Origin: Akkermansiaceae bacterium UBA5689
GTDB lineage: Bacteria > Verrucomicrobiota > Verrucomicrobiia > Verrucomicrobiales > Akkermansiaceae
Length of the DNA: 17,039 nt
Reading direction: 5' to 3'
NCBI GenBank assembly: GCA_002420305.1
Contig: DIHT01000145.1
Span: 1-17,039 of the forward strand
Part shown: positions 7,589 to 14,444 of the stretch, piece by piece
Numbering within the stretch: the first letter of the stretch is position 1
Layout of the letters: every line of letters begins with the position of its first letter
Notes under the pieces: model-generated
The model's database searches: none
What the model was told of the DNA's origin: nothing
What the model saw: the letters and a program-made list of their open reading frames with translations, nothing else
Program-made: the position numbers and the translations under genes

Positions 7589-8442
7589 GACTCAGCTTTC
7601 CCTCGATGGATTGTGAGACGCTCTCCCCCTTTCATCACCCTGTAGGATTGTCCGAGCCTCTCACAAAAAGAAATGAACTCATCTGGCTCTTCCGTATTAA
7701 AGTTGAACATATCGTAGTGGCACGGCACGACCATTCTGGCCCCGATTGTATGCGCCAGCTCTGCGGCCTCTCGCCCATTCAAATTCCCTGCAACCCTCCG
7801 CTCTGGCTTGTTGCCATTGATTGGGAGCAAAGCAAGATCGGGAGGACCTCCTCTGAGCTGACTAACGAGTTCTTCATGCCAAAGGGTATCTCCGCTGTGG
7901 TAGACCCGGAACCCGCCGAAGGTAACTTGGAAACCCAGGAATACGCACCTCCCCTCCCCATCACGCTCAACCTCATTGTGAGCCGCTGCAATCCCCTCGA
8001 TTCTCCAAGGCCCTGTTCTGGTAACCAGCATTTCATTGATTCCCACATAATCAATCGCCCCCCCAATCAATCGCTCCTTTGCGAACCCGATATTCGCCTC
8101 CGGCAGAACCAGAGAAACACCCCCCGACGCCTCTGAGATTGCGCAGAGAGTCTCCCGATCGAGGTGATCAGTATGATTGTGGCTGGAGGTAACGCTTTTT
8201 ACAAAAGCCAACCGCGACGGATCGATAACCAGCTCCGACATTCGCACATGCGGCTTGTCCGTGCCTTCATATTTGCGCGAGAGCGAATCAGAAAGATACG
8301 GATCAAAGAGCAAAAATTCACCGTTCCACTTTAGAAGAAACCCACTTTGCCCTAACCACCAGACGTGAAAACAATCTTCTCCACACTCTACACCGACCAT
8401 GTCGTCGATGAGGAGATCACCTTTTTGCAACGGCTCGATCAT
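7585..8442 (-). CDS. UlaG-like metallo-beta-lactamase-fold hydrolase
   Basis: A 285-residue zinc or manganese hydrolase of the MBL fold. The closest named relatives are the UlaG-type lactonases (L-ascorbate-6-phosphate lactonase), though it is shorter than UlaG (about 354). Metal ligands are visible: SSHNHTDHLD (His88, His90, Asp92, His93), His155 in AAHNE, Asp185 in YHSGDT and His242 in PCHYDMF. WWLGQSGFLLKW near the N-terminus is typical of this branch. Its place between a dehydrogenase gene and an aldolase gene would suit a sugar-lactone hydrolase, but that is inference. AAGGAG lies 12 nt before the ATG, a somewhat long spacing. Four bases separate it from the MetE-like gene upstream. It has no signal peptide, so it is cytoplasmic. 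Confidence 0.85.
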   Translation of the reverse strand: MIEPLQKGDLLIDDMVGVECGEDCFHVWWLGQSGFLLKWNGEFLLFDPYLSDSLSRKYEGTDKPHVRMSELVIDPSRLAFVKSVTSSHNHTDHLDRETLCAISEASGGVSLVLPEANIGFAKERLIGGAIDYVGINEMLVTRTGPWRIEGIAAAHNEVERDGEGRCVFLGFQVTFGGFRVYHSGDTLWHEELVSQLRGGPPDLALLPINGNKPERRVAGNLNGREAAELAHTIGARMVVPCHYDMFNFNTEEPDEFISFCERLGQSYRVMKGGERLTIHRGKAES

Positions 8443-8446
8443 CTCT

Positions 8447-9475
8447 CTATAGCCTGCTCCTTACCGCCGAGACCCCTTCGACCATATTGCAGAGCTTCTG
8501 CTGAGCCGCCCAGCGAGCGGTCTGACTCAGCCCGCAGTCGGGCGCAAAAACCAGTCGCTCTGGAGGAGCGAACTCGAGACAGGCTTTCACTTTTTCCTCA
8601 ATCATGGCAGGTGTTTCAATAAGATAGCTTTTCACGTCGATCACTCCGACCGCCACATCCATCCTCTTTGCAACCTCCCCAATCACTTCTAACTCTGCAT
8701 ACTCCCTGTTCGCCATCTCAAGATGTAACTCGTCGACATGGAGATCCAGAAAATCTGGAAACAAGGGACCGTAGCGGCGATAACCCACTGGATGACCCTT
8801 GAAGTTCCCGAAACATAAATGCGTGCAAAGCCTCGTCTTCCCTACGACCCCTTCCACGGTTCTGTTAAAGATGTCGACGAACCTTGAAGTGTCTTCCTTG
8901 TAACCGTAACAGCTCATCGAAGGTTCATCGACACAGATCTCCTCACAACCTGCGTCGACAAGACACTCAAGCTCCTTGCGAATCAATGGAAGAAGGGCCT
9001 CAGTGAGCGCCCAACGATCTACGTAGACGTCCCCGGGAAGCAGACGCCCACTCATGGTAAATGGCCCCGGCACACTCATCTTCAAAGGGTAACCCTCGGG
9101 GGCTAACCTCTTGAGACGGTTGAACTCGGCAACGGTCCCGAGGCCTCCCGGAGCATCCAGCACTCCATGCACCTCATGCTTGCCACGCTGATCATGCGCC
9201 GGCGGCCCCCATTTCCGTGGAGACTCCGCCTCCATCGCGATTCCCTCCAGGTGACCGTAGAAACTAAGATTAAAGTCAAAGCGCGTCTGCTCTCCATCGG
9301 TGATCACGTCCAGTCCAGCGCGCAACTGATCACCGATGGCCACCGCAGTGGCATCATCCTGCATTTCCTTAACATCTGCAGTCCCAAACTCGTCCAACCG
9401 ACCGGAGCAGGACTCCAGCCATGCGGGGAAAGGGTAGCTTCCTACAACTGAGGTTCGCAATGGCCGATCCTTCAT
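8447..9475 (-). CDS. Short MetE-like (core) cobalamin-independent methyltransferase
   Basis: A 342-residue protein matching only the C-terminal catalytic half of MetE (Meth_synt_2, PF01717; UROD/MetE superfamily); full MetE is about 750 residues. MetE transfers a methyl group from a methyl-folate to a zinc-bound thiolate, normally homocysteine. The zinc ligands are all in place: His219 and Cys221 in CTHLCFGN, Glu253 in HLEMANREY and Cys314 in FAPDCGLSQTARWA. CVDEPSM (Asp184) matches the homocysteine-binding IDEPA motif. TSVVGSYPFP at the N-terminus and DVITDGEQTRFDF are typical of the short forms. The absent N-terminal half suggests a different methyl donor or thiol acceptor. TAGGA lies 8 nt before the ATG, and the stop of the SIS gene is only 2 nt upstream. 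Its presence in a sugar operon is unexplained; I would not call it the cell's methionine synthase. Confidence 0.88.
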   Translation of the reverse strand: MKDRPLRTSVVGSYPFPAWLESCSGRLDEFGTADVKEMQDDATAVAIGDQLRAGLDVITDGEQTRFDFNLSFYGHLEGIAMEAESPRKWGPPAHDQRGKHEVHGVLDAPGGLGTVAEFNRLKRLAPEGYPLKMSVPGPFTMSGRLLPGDVYVDRWALTEALLPLIRKELECLVDAGCEEICVDEPSMSCYGYKEDTSRFVDIFNRTVEGVVGKTRLCTHLCFGNFKGHPVGYRRYGPLFPDFLDLHVDELHLEMANREYAELEVIGEVAKRMDVAVGVIDVKSYLIETPAMIEEKVKACLEFAPPERLVFAPDCGLSQTARWAAQQKLCNMVEGVSAVRSRL

Positions 9476-9477
9476 GA

Positions 9478-10257
9478 TTATTTTCCTAGGTTTTCGTAGA
9501 GCTTCGCCATTCGGCGCGAGTGCTCATCATAGGCAGCTTCAAAGAGCTCTGTCGAGCGAGCCACACCAGCAGTACAGGCAGCCGCTAGAACACTGGGCGG
9601 CGCTCCCGCCTCCACCAGCCTCTCCGCCACCTCTGCTTTGATCGTATTGACAAGGATTACGCCTCCTAGTGTCGAGAGAGGCGCCACTTTCTCGGTTAGT
9701 CCACTTACCTGCACTGCCGCATCACCCACCGGCGCACCTGTATCAAGAATCATATCTGAGAAATCCCCAAGTTTCTTTCCATCGTCGCGCTTTGCCTCAC
9801 TCGCATCCGAGTGCTTCTGGCTCACCATCCCCACCACCGTAACGCCTTTTTCCTGCAGCTCCTCCGCCATCTCAACAGGAACGAAACTGGTCCCACTAGA
9901 GGAGATGATTAAAGCAGAGTCCTCATCCCCTATGTCAAAGTTGCGCAGGATTCTGCCCGCGAAACCCGGCACGTTCTCAAGAAACATCGCCTGCCGTTGG
10001 CCGTTTGCTCCAGTCGCGAGATTATGAAAGGTCAGTGATAATTCCACAATGGGATTCCATCCTGGAAACGACCCATAGCGTGGCCACATTTCCTCAACCA
10101 TGATCCTGCTGTGACCGGATCCAAACAAGTGGACCATCCGGCCGCAGAGGATGGATTCCGCAAATCGATCAGCAATCCGATCTATTAGACCTTGCTGTCG
10201 GGAAACCGCTGTGAGGACCTCTCCGCACTGAGTCAGGTAATCTCCACTCGCCTTCAT
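9478..10257 (-). CDS. SIS-domain sugar-phosphate-binding protein (UPF0309-like)
   Basis: A 259-residue protein with one SIS (sugar isomerase) domain, resembling the UPF0309 family. SIS domains bind phosphosugars and serve isomerases, deaminases and regulators. The glycine/serine loops that hold the phosphate are visible: HLFGSGHSR (about 43-51) and IISSSGTSF (about 118-126). MWPRYGSFPGWNPIVE and GAPVGDAAVQV are typical of this subfamily. The start is the ATG at 10255-10257, which overlaps the TGA of the kinase gene (ATGA, 4 bp); longer in-frame openings would run 35 codons into the kinase gene with no domain support. No Shine-Dalgarno is seen, consistent with coupling. Paired with a ROK kinase, it probably acts on the phosphosugar the kinase makes, but the reaction is not known. 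It lacks the MurQ etherase and GlmS/NagB signatures that I looked for. Confidence 0.85.
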   Translation of the reverse strand: MKASGDYLTQCGEVLTAVSRQQGLIDRIADRFAESILCGRMVHLFGSGHSRIMVEEMWPRYGSFPGWNPIVELSLTFHNLATGANGQRQAMFLENVPGFAGRILRNFDIGDEDSALIISSSGTSFVPVEMAEELQEKGVTVVGMVSQKHSDASEAKRDDGKKLGDFSDMILDTGAPVGDAAVQVSGLTEKVAPLSTLGGVILVNTIKAEVAERLVEAGAPPSVLAAACTAGVARSTELFEAAYDEHSRRMAKLYENLGK

Positions 10258-11165
10258 GTGTTGTTGCTTCGCTGCATTGCAAAATAAGCCGCTCCGTAGG
10301 CTCCTGCCATGGGCCCCAGTCGGGCACGCCGAATTTCTACCTGCCCTCCACCCGGGCGCCACTCAAATTCCTCCATCCACCTCTTAAGCGGACCCTCGAT
10401 CTGATCCCATGCCTCCGAGATTCCTCCTCCAATCAGTATCAGTTCCGGGTCGAGAATGTTGACAAAGGAGGCCACCGACACTCCCAGCGCCCTGAGAGAG
10501 TGCTCCCAAGCCTCTTTTGCTGATTCCTCCCCCGCTCTCACGGCCTCGACGAGCTCCGCCGTGGATTCGTATCGTCCGCCGGTGCGCTCAGCGACGTTAT
10601 GATTCCCTATAAGATCCTCCAAGGTCCCCGGCATCCCGCAGATATCCGGCTTCCCCTCAAGATCGAGGGAAGAATGCCCGAGATGTCCCGCCTTGCCGAA
10701 GTGCCCTCGCAGCAATCTACCGTCTGCTACAATGGCCCCTCCAACACCAGTTCCCAGCGTGAGGAGAATGACATCGCGGACCCCGGCAGCGGCTCCCTGC
10801 CAGATTTCGCCCATCAATGCAGCGTGAGCGTCATTCAAAATTACCACTGGACGCCCCAGAGCGTCAGGCCAGTGCAGCCCCTCTAATCCCTCCAGACGGC
10901 CCGGCATGGCAACGATCCTGCTCGCCGTCGCGTCTGCGAACCCAGGCGAAGACAAGCCGATCACCTCACACGTCCTCGAATCCCGTTCCTCGAACCGATC
11001 TACCAATCCCCGTATTTCCTGAACGAATGCCGGGCGCCCTTGCACGAACTCACCATCGCGAGTGGGAGCCGTCTCCTCACCCAACAAATGGCCGCTGGAC
11101 AACTCGAAGGCGGCGCCCTTGATACGCGTCCCCCCAAGATCGATCCCGATTCCGAGCCCCTCCAT
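10254..11165 (-). CDS. ROK family sugar kinase with degenerate zinc motif
   Basis: A 303-residue cytoplasmic kinase of the ROK family, which phosphorylates glucose, fructose, amino sugars and related compounds with ATP. Visible are the phosphate-binding IGIDLGGTRIKG (4-15), the catalytic aspartate in LNDAHAAL (Asp112), the adenosine loop TLGTGVGGAI (136-145) and LIGGGIS (244-250). The usual zinc motif CxCGxxGCxE is degraded to DICGMPGTLED (174-184): only one of its three cysteines remains, although GHLGH (160-164) keeps the histidine. Non-zinc ROK branches are known, so this need not mean loss of activity. I chose the ATG at 11163-11165 because AGAAGGA sits 4 nt upstream, ten bases after the SDR stop; a longer start at 11207 would overlap the SDR gene. 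The substrate cannot be read from the sequence. Confidence 0.9.
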   Translation of the reverse strand: MEGLGIGIDLGGTRIKGAAFELSSGHLLGEETAPTRDGEFVQGRPAFVQEIRGLVDRFEERDSRTCEVIGLSSPGFADATASRIVAMPGRLEGLEGLHWPDALGRPVVILNDAHAALMGEIWQGAAAGVRDVILLTLGTGVGGAIVADGRLLRGHFGKAGHLGHSSLDLEGKPDICGMPGTLEDLIGNHNVAERTGGRYESTAELVEAVRAGEESAKEAWEHSLRALGVSVASFVNILDPELILIGGGISEAWDQIEGPLKRWMEEFEWRPGGGQVEIRRARLGPMAGAYGAAYFAMQRSNNT

Positions 11166-11175
11166 CACATCCTTC

Positions 11176-11982
11176 TCATGTTCCCGATACGCTCCACCCT
11201 CCATCAACCCTGAGGACCTGTCCTGTTACAAACCGCCCTCCTTCTCCAAGAAGTAGAAGAGCAGCTCCATCAAGATCACCGGGGACACCAATCCGCCCTC
11301 CATCGAGCGGCTGCTTTCGACTCACGTATTCCATAATCTCATCGTTAGCGCGGGCACGCTCTGACATCAAGGTCTCCACAAGCGCCGGGGTAATGACATT
11401 CACCCGGACTCCCTCTTTTGCGTAATACGATGCCAGCGATTTGGAAAACCCCTCAACCCCAGCCTTGGCCGCGGCATAGGCATGAGATGAAAAATATTCT
11501 GGTGCAGGAAGAAAACCAAGGACACTCCCCATATTGAGAATAACCCCTCCGCTTCCCTGCGCCCTGAAGCGCCTCACTGCAGCACGATTCGACATCATCA
11601 GTGACGTCAGATTCTGCTCAATAGTGTAATCCCATCCCTCGTCACTTAATTCATGTAGCGGACCATCACCAGCCGAACGTCCACTCCCTCCAGCAACATG
11701 ATACAAACCCTCAAGATCTCCGATCTCCCCGCACGCAAACTCAAGAAACTCATCCACCGCACCTGCAACGGCAGCATCCACCTTTTTCCCCACTGCATTT
11801 TCACCCAGCATTTCCAACGCTTGAGCGAGGCGCTCTTCCGAACGACCGCAGACAGCGACCCTTGCTCCATGATTCACAAGGGCACGGGCAGCCGAGAGCC
11901 CGAGGCCACTACTCCCACCCACAATTACATAGGCTTTGTCGGAAACCCCAGTTTGCTCATTCACTTCCTCATTGACCGCCAA
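11176..11982 (-). CDS. Short-chain dehydrogenase/reductase
   Basis: A 268-residue NAD(P)-dependent oxidoreductase of the classical SDR family. The N-terminal Rossmann motif is VIVGGSSGLGLSAA (GGSSGLG in place of TGxxxGxG). The active site has Ser in LNMGSVLGF and the YAAAKAG (YxxxK) pair. VITPALVETLM follows, and GRFVTGQVLRVDGGWSVSG closes the protein in the usual way. The NAG motif is changed to VAGG. In such an operon it could oxidise a sugar to its lactone or reduce a keto sugar; the sequence does not tell which. The first possible start is a TTG at 11980-11982, directly after an in-frame TAA four codons upstream; a GTG at 11962-11964 is an alternative. Neither has a good ribosome-binding site. 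It is the first gene of the packed run. Confidence 0.9.
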   Translation of the reverse strand: MAVNEEVNEQTGVSDKAYVIVGGSSGLGLSAARALVNHGARVAVCGRSEERLAQALEMLGENAVGKKVDAAVAGAVDEFLEFACGEIGDLEGLYHVAGGSGRSAGDGPLHELSDEGWDYTIEQNLTSLMMSNRAAVRRFRAQGSGGVILNMGSVLGFLPAPEYFSSHAYAAAKAGVEGFSKSLASYYAKEGVRVNVITPALVETLMSERARANDEIMEYVSRKQPLDGGRIGVPGDLDGAALLLLGEGGRFVTGQVLRVDGGWSVSGT

Positions 11983-12001
11983 GGCCTTCGATTATTCAAG
12001 C

Positions 12002-12034
12002 TCCACCTTGTGAATAAGGATCGGGAAAGGTGGA
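12002..12034. promoter_or_regulatory. Inverted repeat upstream of the six-gene operon
   Basis: TCCACCTT at 12002-12009 and AAGGTGGA at 12027-12034 form a perfect 8-bp inverted repeat with 17 bases between. It lies in the 79-nt gap between the NTF2-like gene and the SDR start, so it is placed like an operator or leader hairpin for the sugar operon. No U-tract follows on the minus strand, which argues against a terminator for the upstream gene. I could not fix a promoter beside it. Confidence 0.4.
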
Positions 12035-12061
12035 TTTCACTGACCACCCCAGCAAACTAGC

Positions 12062-12460
12062 CTACGAGGAGACTTCCGGCAGGAGAGAGGAGTGATGATG
12101 CAGAATGGGGCTCTTTTCCCCCGGGGCAACAACGAAGCTAAAGCGCGCCCCGACCACACTCTCCTCGCCATCGCTGATGATCCGCCAATCGTAAATTCCC
12201 CCAATGACCTGAGCGCCCTGTATGTCCGCCTGCTCAACCACCGTTTCCTCACGCACCGTGACACTCACCTCTCTTTGATCGGTGATCCGGTCAAAGTATC
12301 CTGCAATCTCTGTCTCCGAGTTGTAGATGCTTGATGAAAATGTCGGGATCAGAACAGCGTCTTCCGCATAGAGCGCCGCGACTTCTCCCAGCCTCATCTC
12401 ATTTACACCCTCGATCCAGTTCCGGAGAATCTCACGAAGGCTTGATTGGTTTCCGTTCAT
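12062..12460 (-). CDS. NTF2-like / DUF4440 (SgcJ/EcaC-type) protein
   Basis: A 132-residue protein of the SnoaL/NTF2-like fold, closest to the DUF4440 / calcium-calmodulin kinase II association-domain type. Visible marks are the N-terminal helix and WIEGVNEMRLGEVAALYAED, followed by AVLIPTFS, EIAGYFDRI, GIYDWRI, ARFSFVV and the C-terminal HHHSSLLPE, the family's characteristic HHSSxxP. These small cone-shaped proteins bind hydrophobic ligands, act as small enzymes or mediate oligomerisation; no reaction can be assigned here. It has no signal peptide. It starts 26 nt after the recF stop and ends 79 nt before the SDR gene, so it may be co-transcribed with recF rather than with the sugar operon. 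No clear ribosome-binding site precedes the ATG. Confidence 0.8.
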   Translation of the reverse strand: MNGNQSSLREILRNWIEGVNEMRLGEVAALYAEDAVLIPTFSSSIYNSETEIAGYFDRITDQREVSVTVREETVVEQADIQGAQVIGGIYDWRIISDGEESVVGARFSFVVAPGEKSPILHHHSSLLPEVSS

Positions 12461-12486
12461 TGTGGCTGGAGTCTACCTATTTCTTC

Positions 12487-13557
12487 CTATTCGGCAATGA
12501 CCGCTCCTCCGGCAACCTTAAAAAGAGGTGGCGCCTCGCCATCCATCCAAGATAGACTAGTCGTCGTAATTAATTTCTGGGAGCTCGCGGGAAGGTAATC
12601 CATCAGTGCGTTACGCCTCGATGGGTCTAATTCACCGAAGACATCGTCAATAAGATACACGGGCGGGGCATTGCGCTTTTTCTCCAGCAGGCGGCCTTGC
12701 CCCAACTTGAGTGCAAGCGCCATCGTTCTTTGCTGCCCCTCACTCCCGAAATCTGCAGCACTCCTCCCGTCGAGAGTCAGAATAAAATCATCCCTATGAG
12801 GACCAATGAGAGTTCTCCCCTGCGCTCGCTCTTTTATTGCAACTTCTTCAAAGGCTTCTGCCAATCGCCCAAACCCGGACCCATCATAGGAGAGTCCACC
12901 CAAATCTCCCGCACCACCCACTCTCTCCTGCGCATGCGCTACTGGCAGGGCAAGGTCTCTCAAGAGCTCTTGCCGCGATCTCTGGATCTCCTCCCCGTGT
13001 TCCACCAGAAGCCTCGTATATGCCAATACCTGCTCTTCGTCTGGCTGCCGGTCCTTCAGAAGTAGATTTCGACTCTTGAGCGCACGCCTGTAGCGAACCA
13101 AGTGCCTTCGATAACCCGGGTCTATCTGACCTGCCACGAAATCCAAAAACCTCCTTCTAACCTCTCCCGGGCCCCTCACGAGCTCAAGATCTTCATTCCC
13201 CATCCAAACCAGCAAGCCTCCGGACGACAGGTAATCGCCCTGTGATTCTACCCGCTCTCCCTCTACCTGAAGCTCCAACTCTCCACCCGCCCGCTGCACA
13301 CGACGGCTTTGTTCCCAGCATTCCCCGGCCACCCCGAAGCCATCGCGCTGAAAACGCTGAAGCTGTCCAATCCGATGGGTCCGCGGAGATTGCAGCCTCA
13401 CAAGAACGCAGATGGCCTCCAGCAGACTGGTCTTACCCTGCGCATTTTCCCCCAAAAAGACCGCGATTTCCCTCGGAATTTCCAGGTTCAATGCCTCAAA
13501 ACAGCGAAAGTCAACAAGACGGAGGGACTGGATCACCACCCACTTTTTCCCGTTCAC
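12487..13557 (-). CDS. recF: DNA replication and repair protein RecF
   Basis: A 356-residue SMC-like ATPase of the RecF family, of usual length. RecF helps load RecA at single-strand gaps with RecO and RecR. The N-terminus reads IQSLRLVDFRCFEALNLEI, the common RecF opening. Walker A is FLGENAQGKTS (36-43 core). The ABC-type signature is FGSEGQQRTMALALKL from about 270, and Walker B is VYLIDDVFGELDPSRR with Asp304-Asp305. The start is taken as GTG at 13555-13557; a GTG or two further in (codons 7-8) cannot be excluded. It is not next to dnaA or dnaN in this window; instead it stands divergent from an ABC transporter operon and upstream of a small NTF2-like gene. Confidence 0.96.
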   Translation of the reverse strand: MNGKKWVVIQSLRLVDFRCFEALNLEIPREIAVFLGENAQGKTSLLEAICVLVRLQSPRTHRIGQLQRFQRDGFGVAGECWEQSRRVQRAGGELELQVEGERVESQGDYLSSGGLLVWMGNEDLELVRGPGEVRRRFLDFVAGQIDPGYRRHLVRYRRALKSRNLLLKDRQPDEEQVLAYTRLLVEHGEEIQRSRQELLRDLALPVAHAQERVGGAGDLGGLSYDGSGFGRLAEAFEEVAIKERAQGRTLIGPHRDDFILTLDGRSAADFGSEGQQRTMALALKLGQGRLLEKKRNAPPVYLIDDVFGELDPSRRNALMDYLPASSQKLITTTSLSWMDGEAPPLFKVAGGAVIAE

Positions 13558-13585
13558 GATCCATCATCAATTCGAATCATTCACT

Positions 13586-13613
13586 TTGCCCTTGAAATCA
13601 GTCCGTCTAGAAT
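13586..13613 (+). promoter_or_regulatory. Possible sigma-70 type promoter for the ABC operon
   Basis: TTGCCC at 13586-13591 (4 of 6 consensus bases) and TAGAAT at 13608-13613 (5 of 6) are 16 bases apart. They lie in the 139-nt gap between divergent recF and the ABC ATPase gene. A start near 13620 would leave a leader of about 77 nt that contains the palindrome at 13637-13650. Confidence 0.4.
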
Positions 13614-13636
13614 AAATTTTGCACAAACCGAGCGGA

Positions 13637-13650
13637 TGGCAGCGCTGCCA
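13637..13650. promoter_or_regulatory. Perfect 14-bp palindrome in the ABC operon leader
   Basis: TGGCAGCGCTGCCA is its own reverse complement. It sits between the predicted promoter and the ABC ATPase start, where a repressor site or a leader structure would be expected. With no central loop, a protein-binding role is more likely than a hairpin. Only one copy is seen in the window. Confidence 0.3.
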
Positions 13651-13696
13651 AAATCAGCCGCAGGCGACTGAACCCAGAACCCCACGATCAAGAGCC

Positions 13697-14419
13697 ATGA
13701 TCGAAGTCAAAAATCTAACGAAACAGTTTGGAAGTAAAACCGCAGTAGATGATCTCTCCTTTTCCGTAGAGCAGGGGGAAGTCCTCGGTTTCCTTGGACC
13801 GAACGGAGCAGGAAAATCTACCACCATGCGGGTCATCACAGGCTTTATCCCTGCGACATCCGGCGAGGTGGAAATCTGCGGCATTCCGATTGCCAAGCAA
13901 CCCGAAAGCGCGAAGCGAAAGATCGGATACCTGCCCGAGTCCGCGCCTCTTTATGAAGATATGACCGTAGCCGGCTTCCTGCGTTTCTGCGCAAGCATCC
14001 GCGGATTCTCCGGAGTCGCCCGGAGCGAAGCGGTCGATCGCGTGATCGAAACCTGCTTTCTTCAGACCGTAGTGCACCAATCGATCGACACCCTCTCGAA
14101 AGGATACCGCCACCGGACATGTCTTGCGCAGTCACTGCTACACGACCCCGAGGTTCTTGTTCTCGACGAACCGACCGATGGCCTTGATCCAAACCAGAAG
14201 CACGAAGTTCGGAAACTGATCCGTGAGCTGGGAAAGAAAAAAACCATAATCTTTTCCACTCACATTCTCGAAGAGGTGGAAGCGTCCTGTAGCCGGGCAA
14301 TGATCATCGACCAGGGAAGAATCGTTGCAGAAGGGACTCCAGAAAGTCTTCGCAATGAGGGCTCCGGTTCGATCACGGAACTCTTCCGCAAGCTCACTAC
14401 TTCTGACGTCGCCGCCTGA
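13697..14419 (+). CDS. ABC transporter ATP-binding protein (GldA-like)
   Basis: A 240-residue cytoplasmic ATPase, first gene of a three-gene GldA/GldF/GldG-like exporter. These transporters are needed for gliding in Bacteroidota but are widespread in non-gliding bacteria, where the cargo is unknown. Walker A is GPNGAGKST (34-42), the switch region is IGYLPESAPLY (77-87, with E where most ABC proteins have Q), the signature is LSKGYRHR (133-140), Walker B is VLVLDEPTDGLDP (153-165) and the H-loop is FSTHIL (His189). LSKGYR and YLPE are typical of the GldA/NatA-like branch. The start is the ATG at 13697, where the conserved IEVKNLTKQFG begins; a longer opening from 13619 is not supported by homology. 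There is only a weak AAGAG near the start. The permease gene begins 25 nt downstream. Confidence 0.93.
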   Translation: MIEVKNLTKQFGSKTAVDDLSFSVEQGEVLGFLGPNGAGKSTTMRVITGFIPATSGEVEICGIPIAKQPESAKRKIGYLPESAPLYEDMTVAGFLRFCASIRGFSGVARSEAVDRVIETCFLQTVVHQSIDTLSKGYRHRTCLAQSLLHDPEVLVLDEPTDGLDPNQKHEVRKLIRELGKKKTIIFSTHILEEVEASCSRAMIIDQGRIVAEGTPESLRNEGSGSITELFRKLTTSDVAA

Positions 14420-14444
14420 AGCCAGCCGTAACCATCTTTTTACC

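Noticed and set aside
9478..10257. SIS protein as a MurQ-type MurNAc-6-phosphate etherase
   Set aside because: It lacks the MurQ catalytic context and no MurNAc-related gene is nearby; the UPF0309-like match is better.
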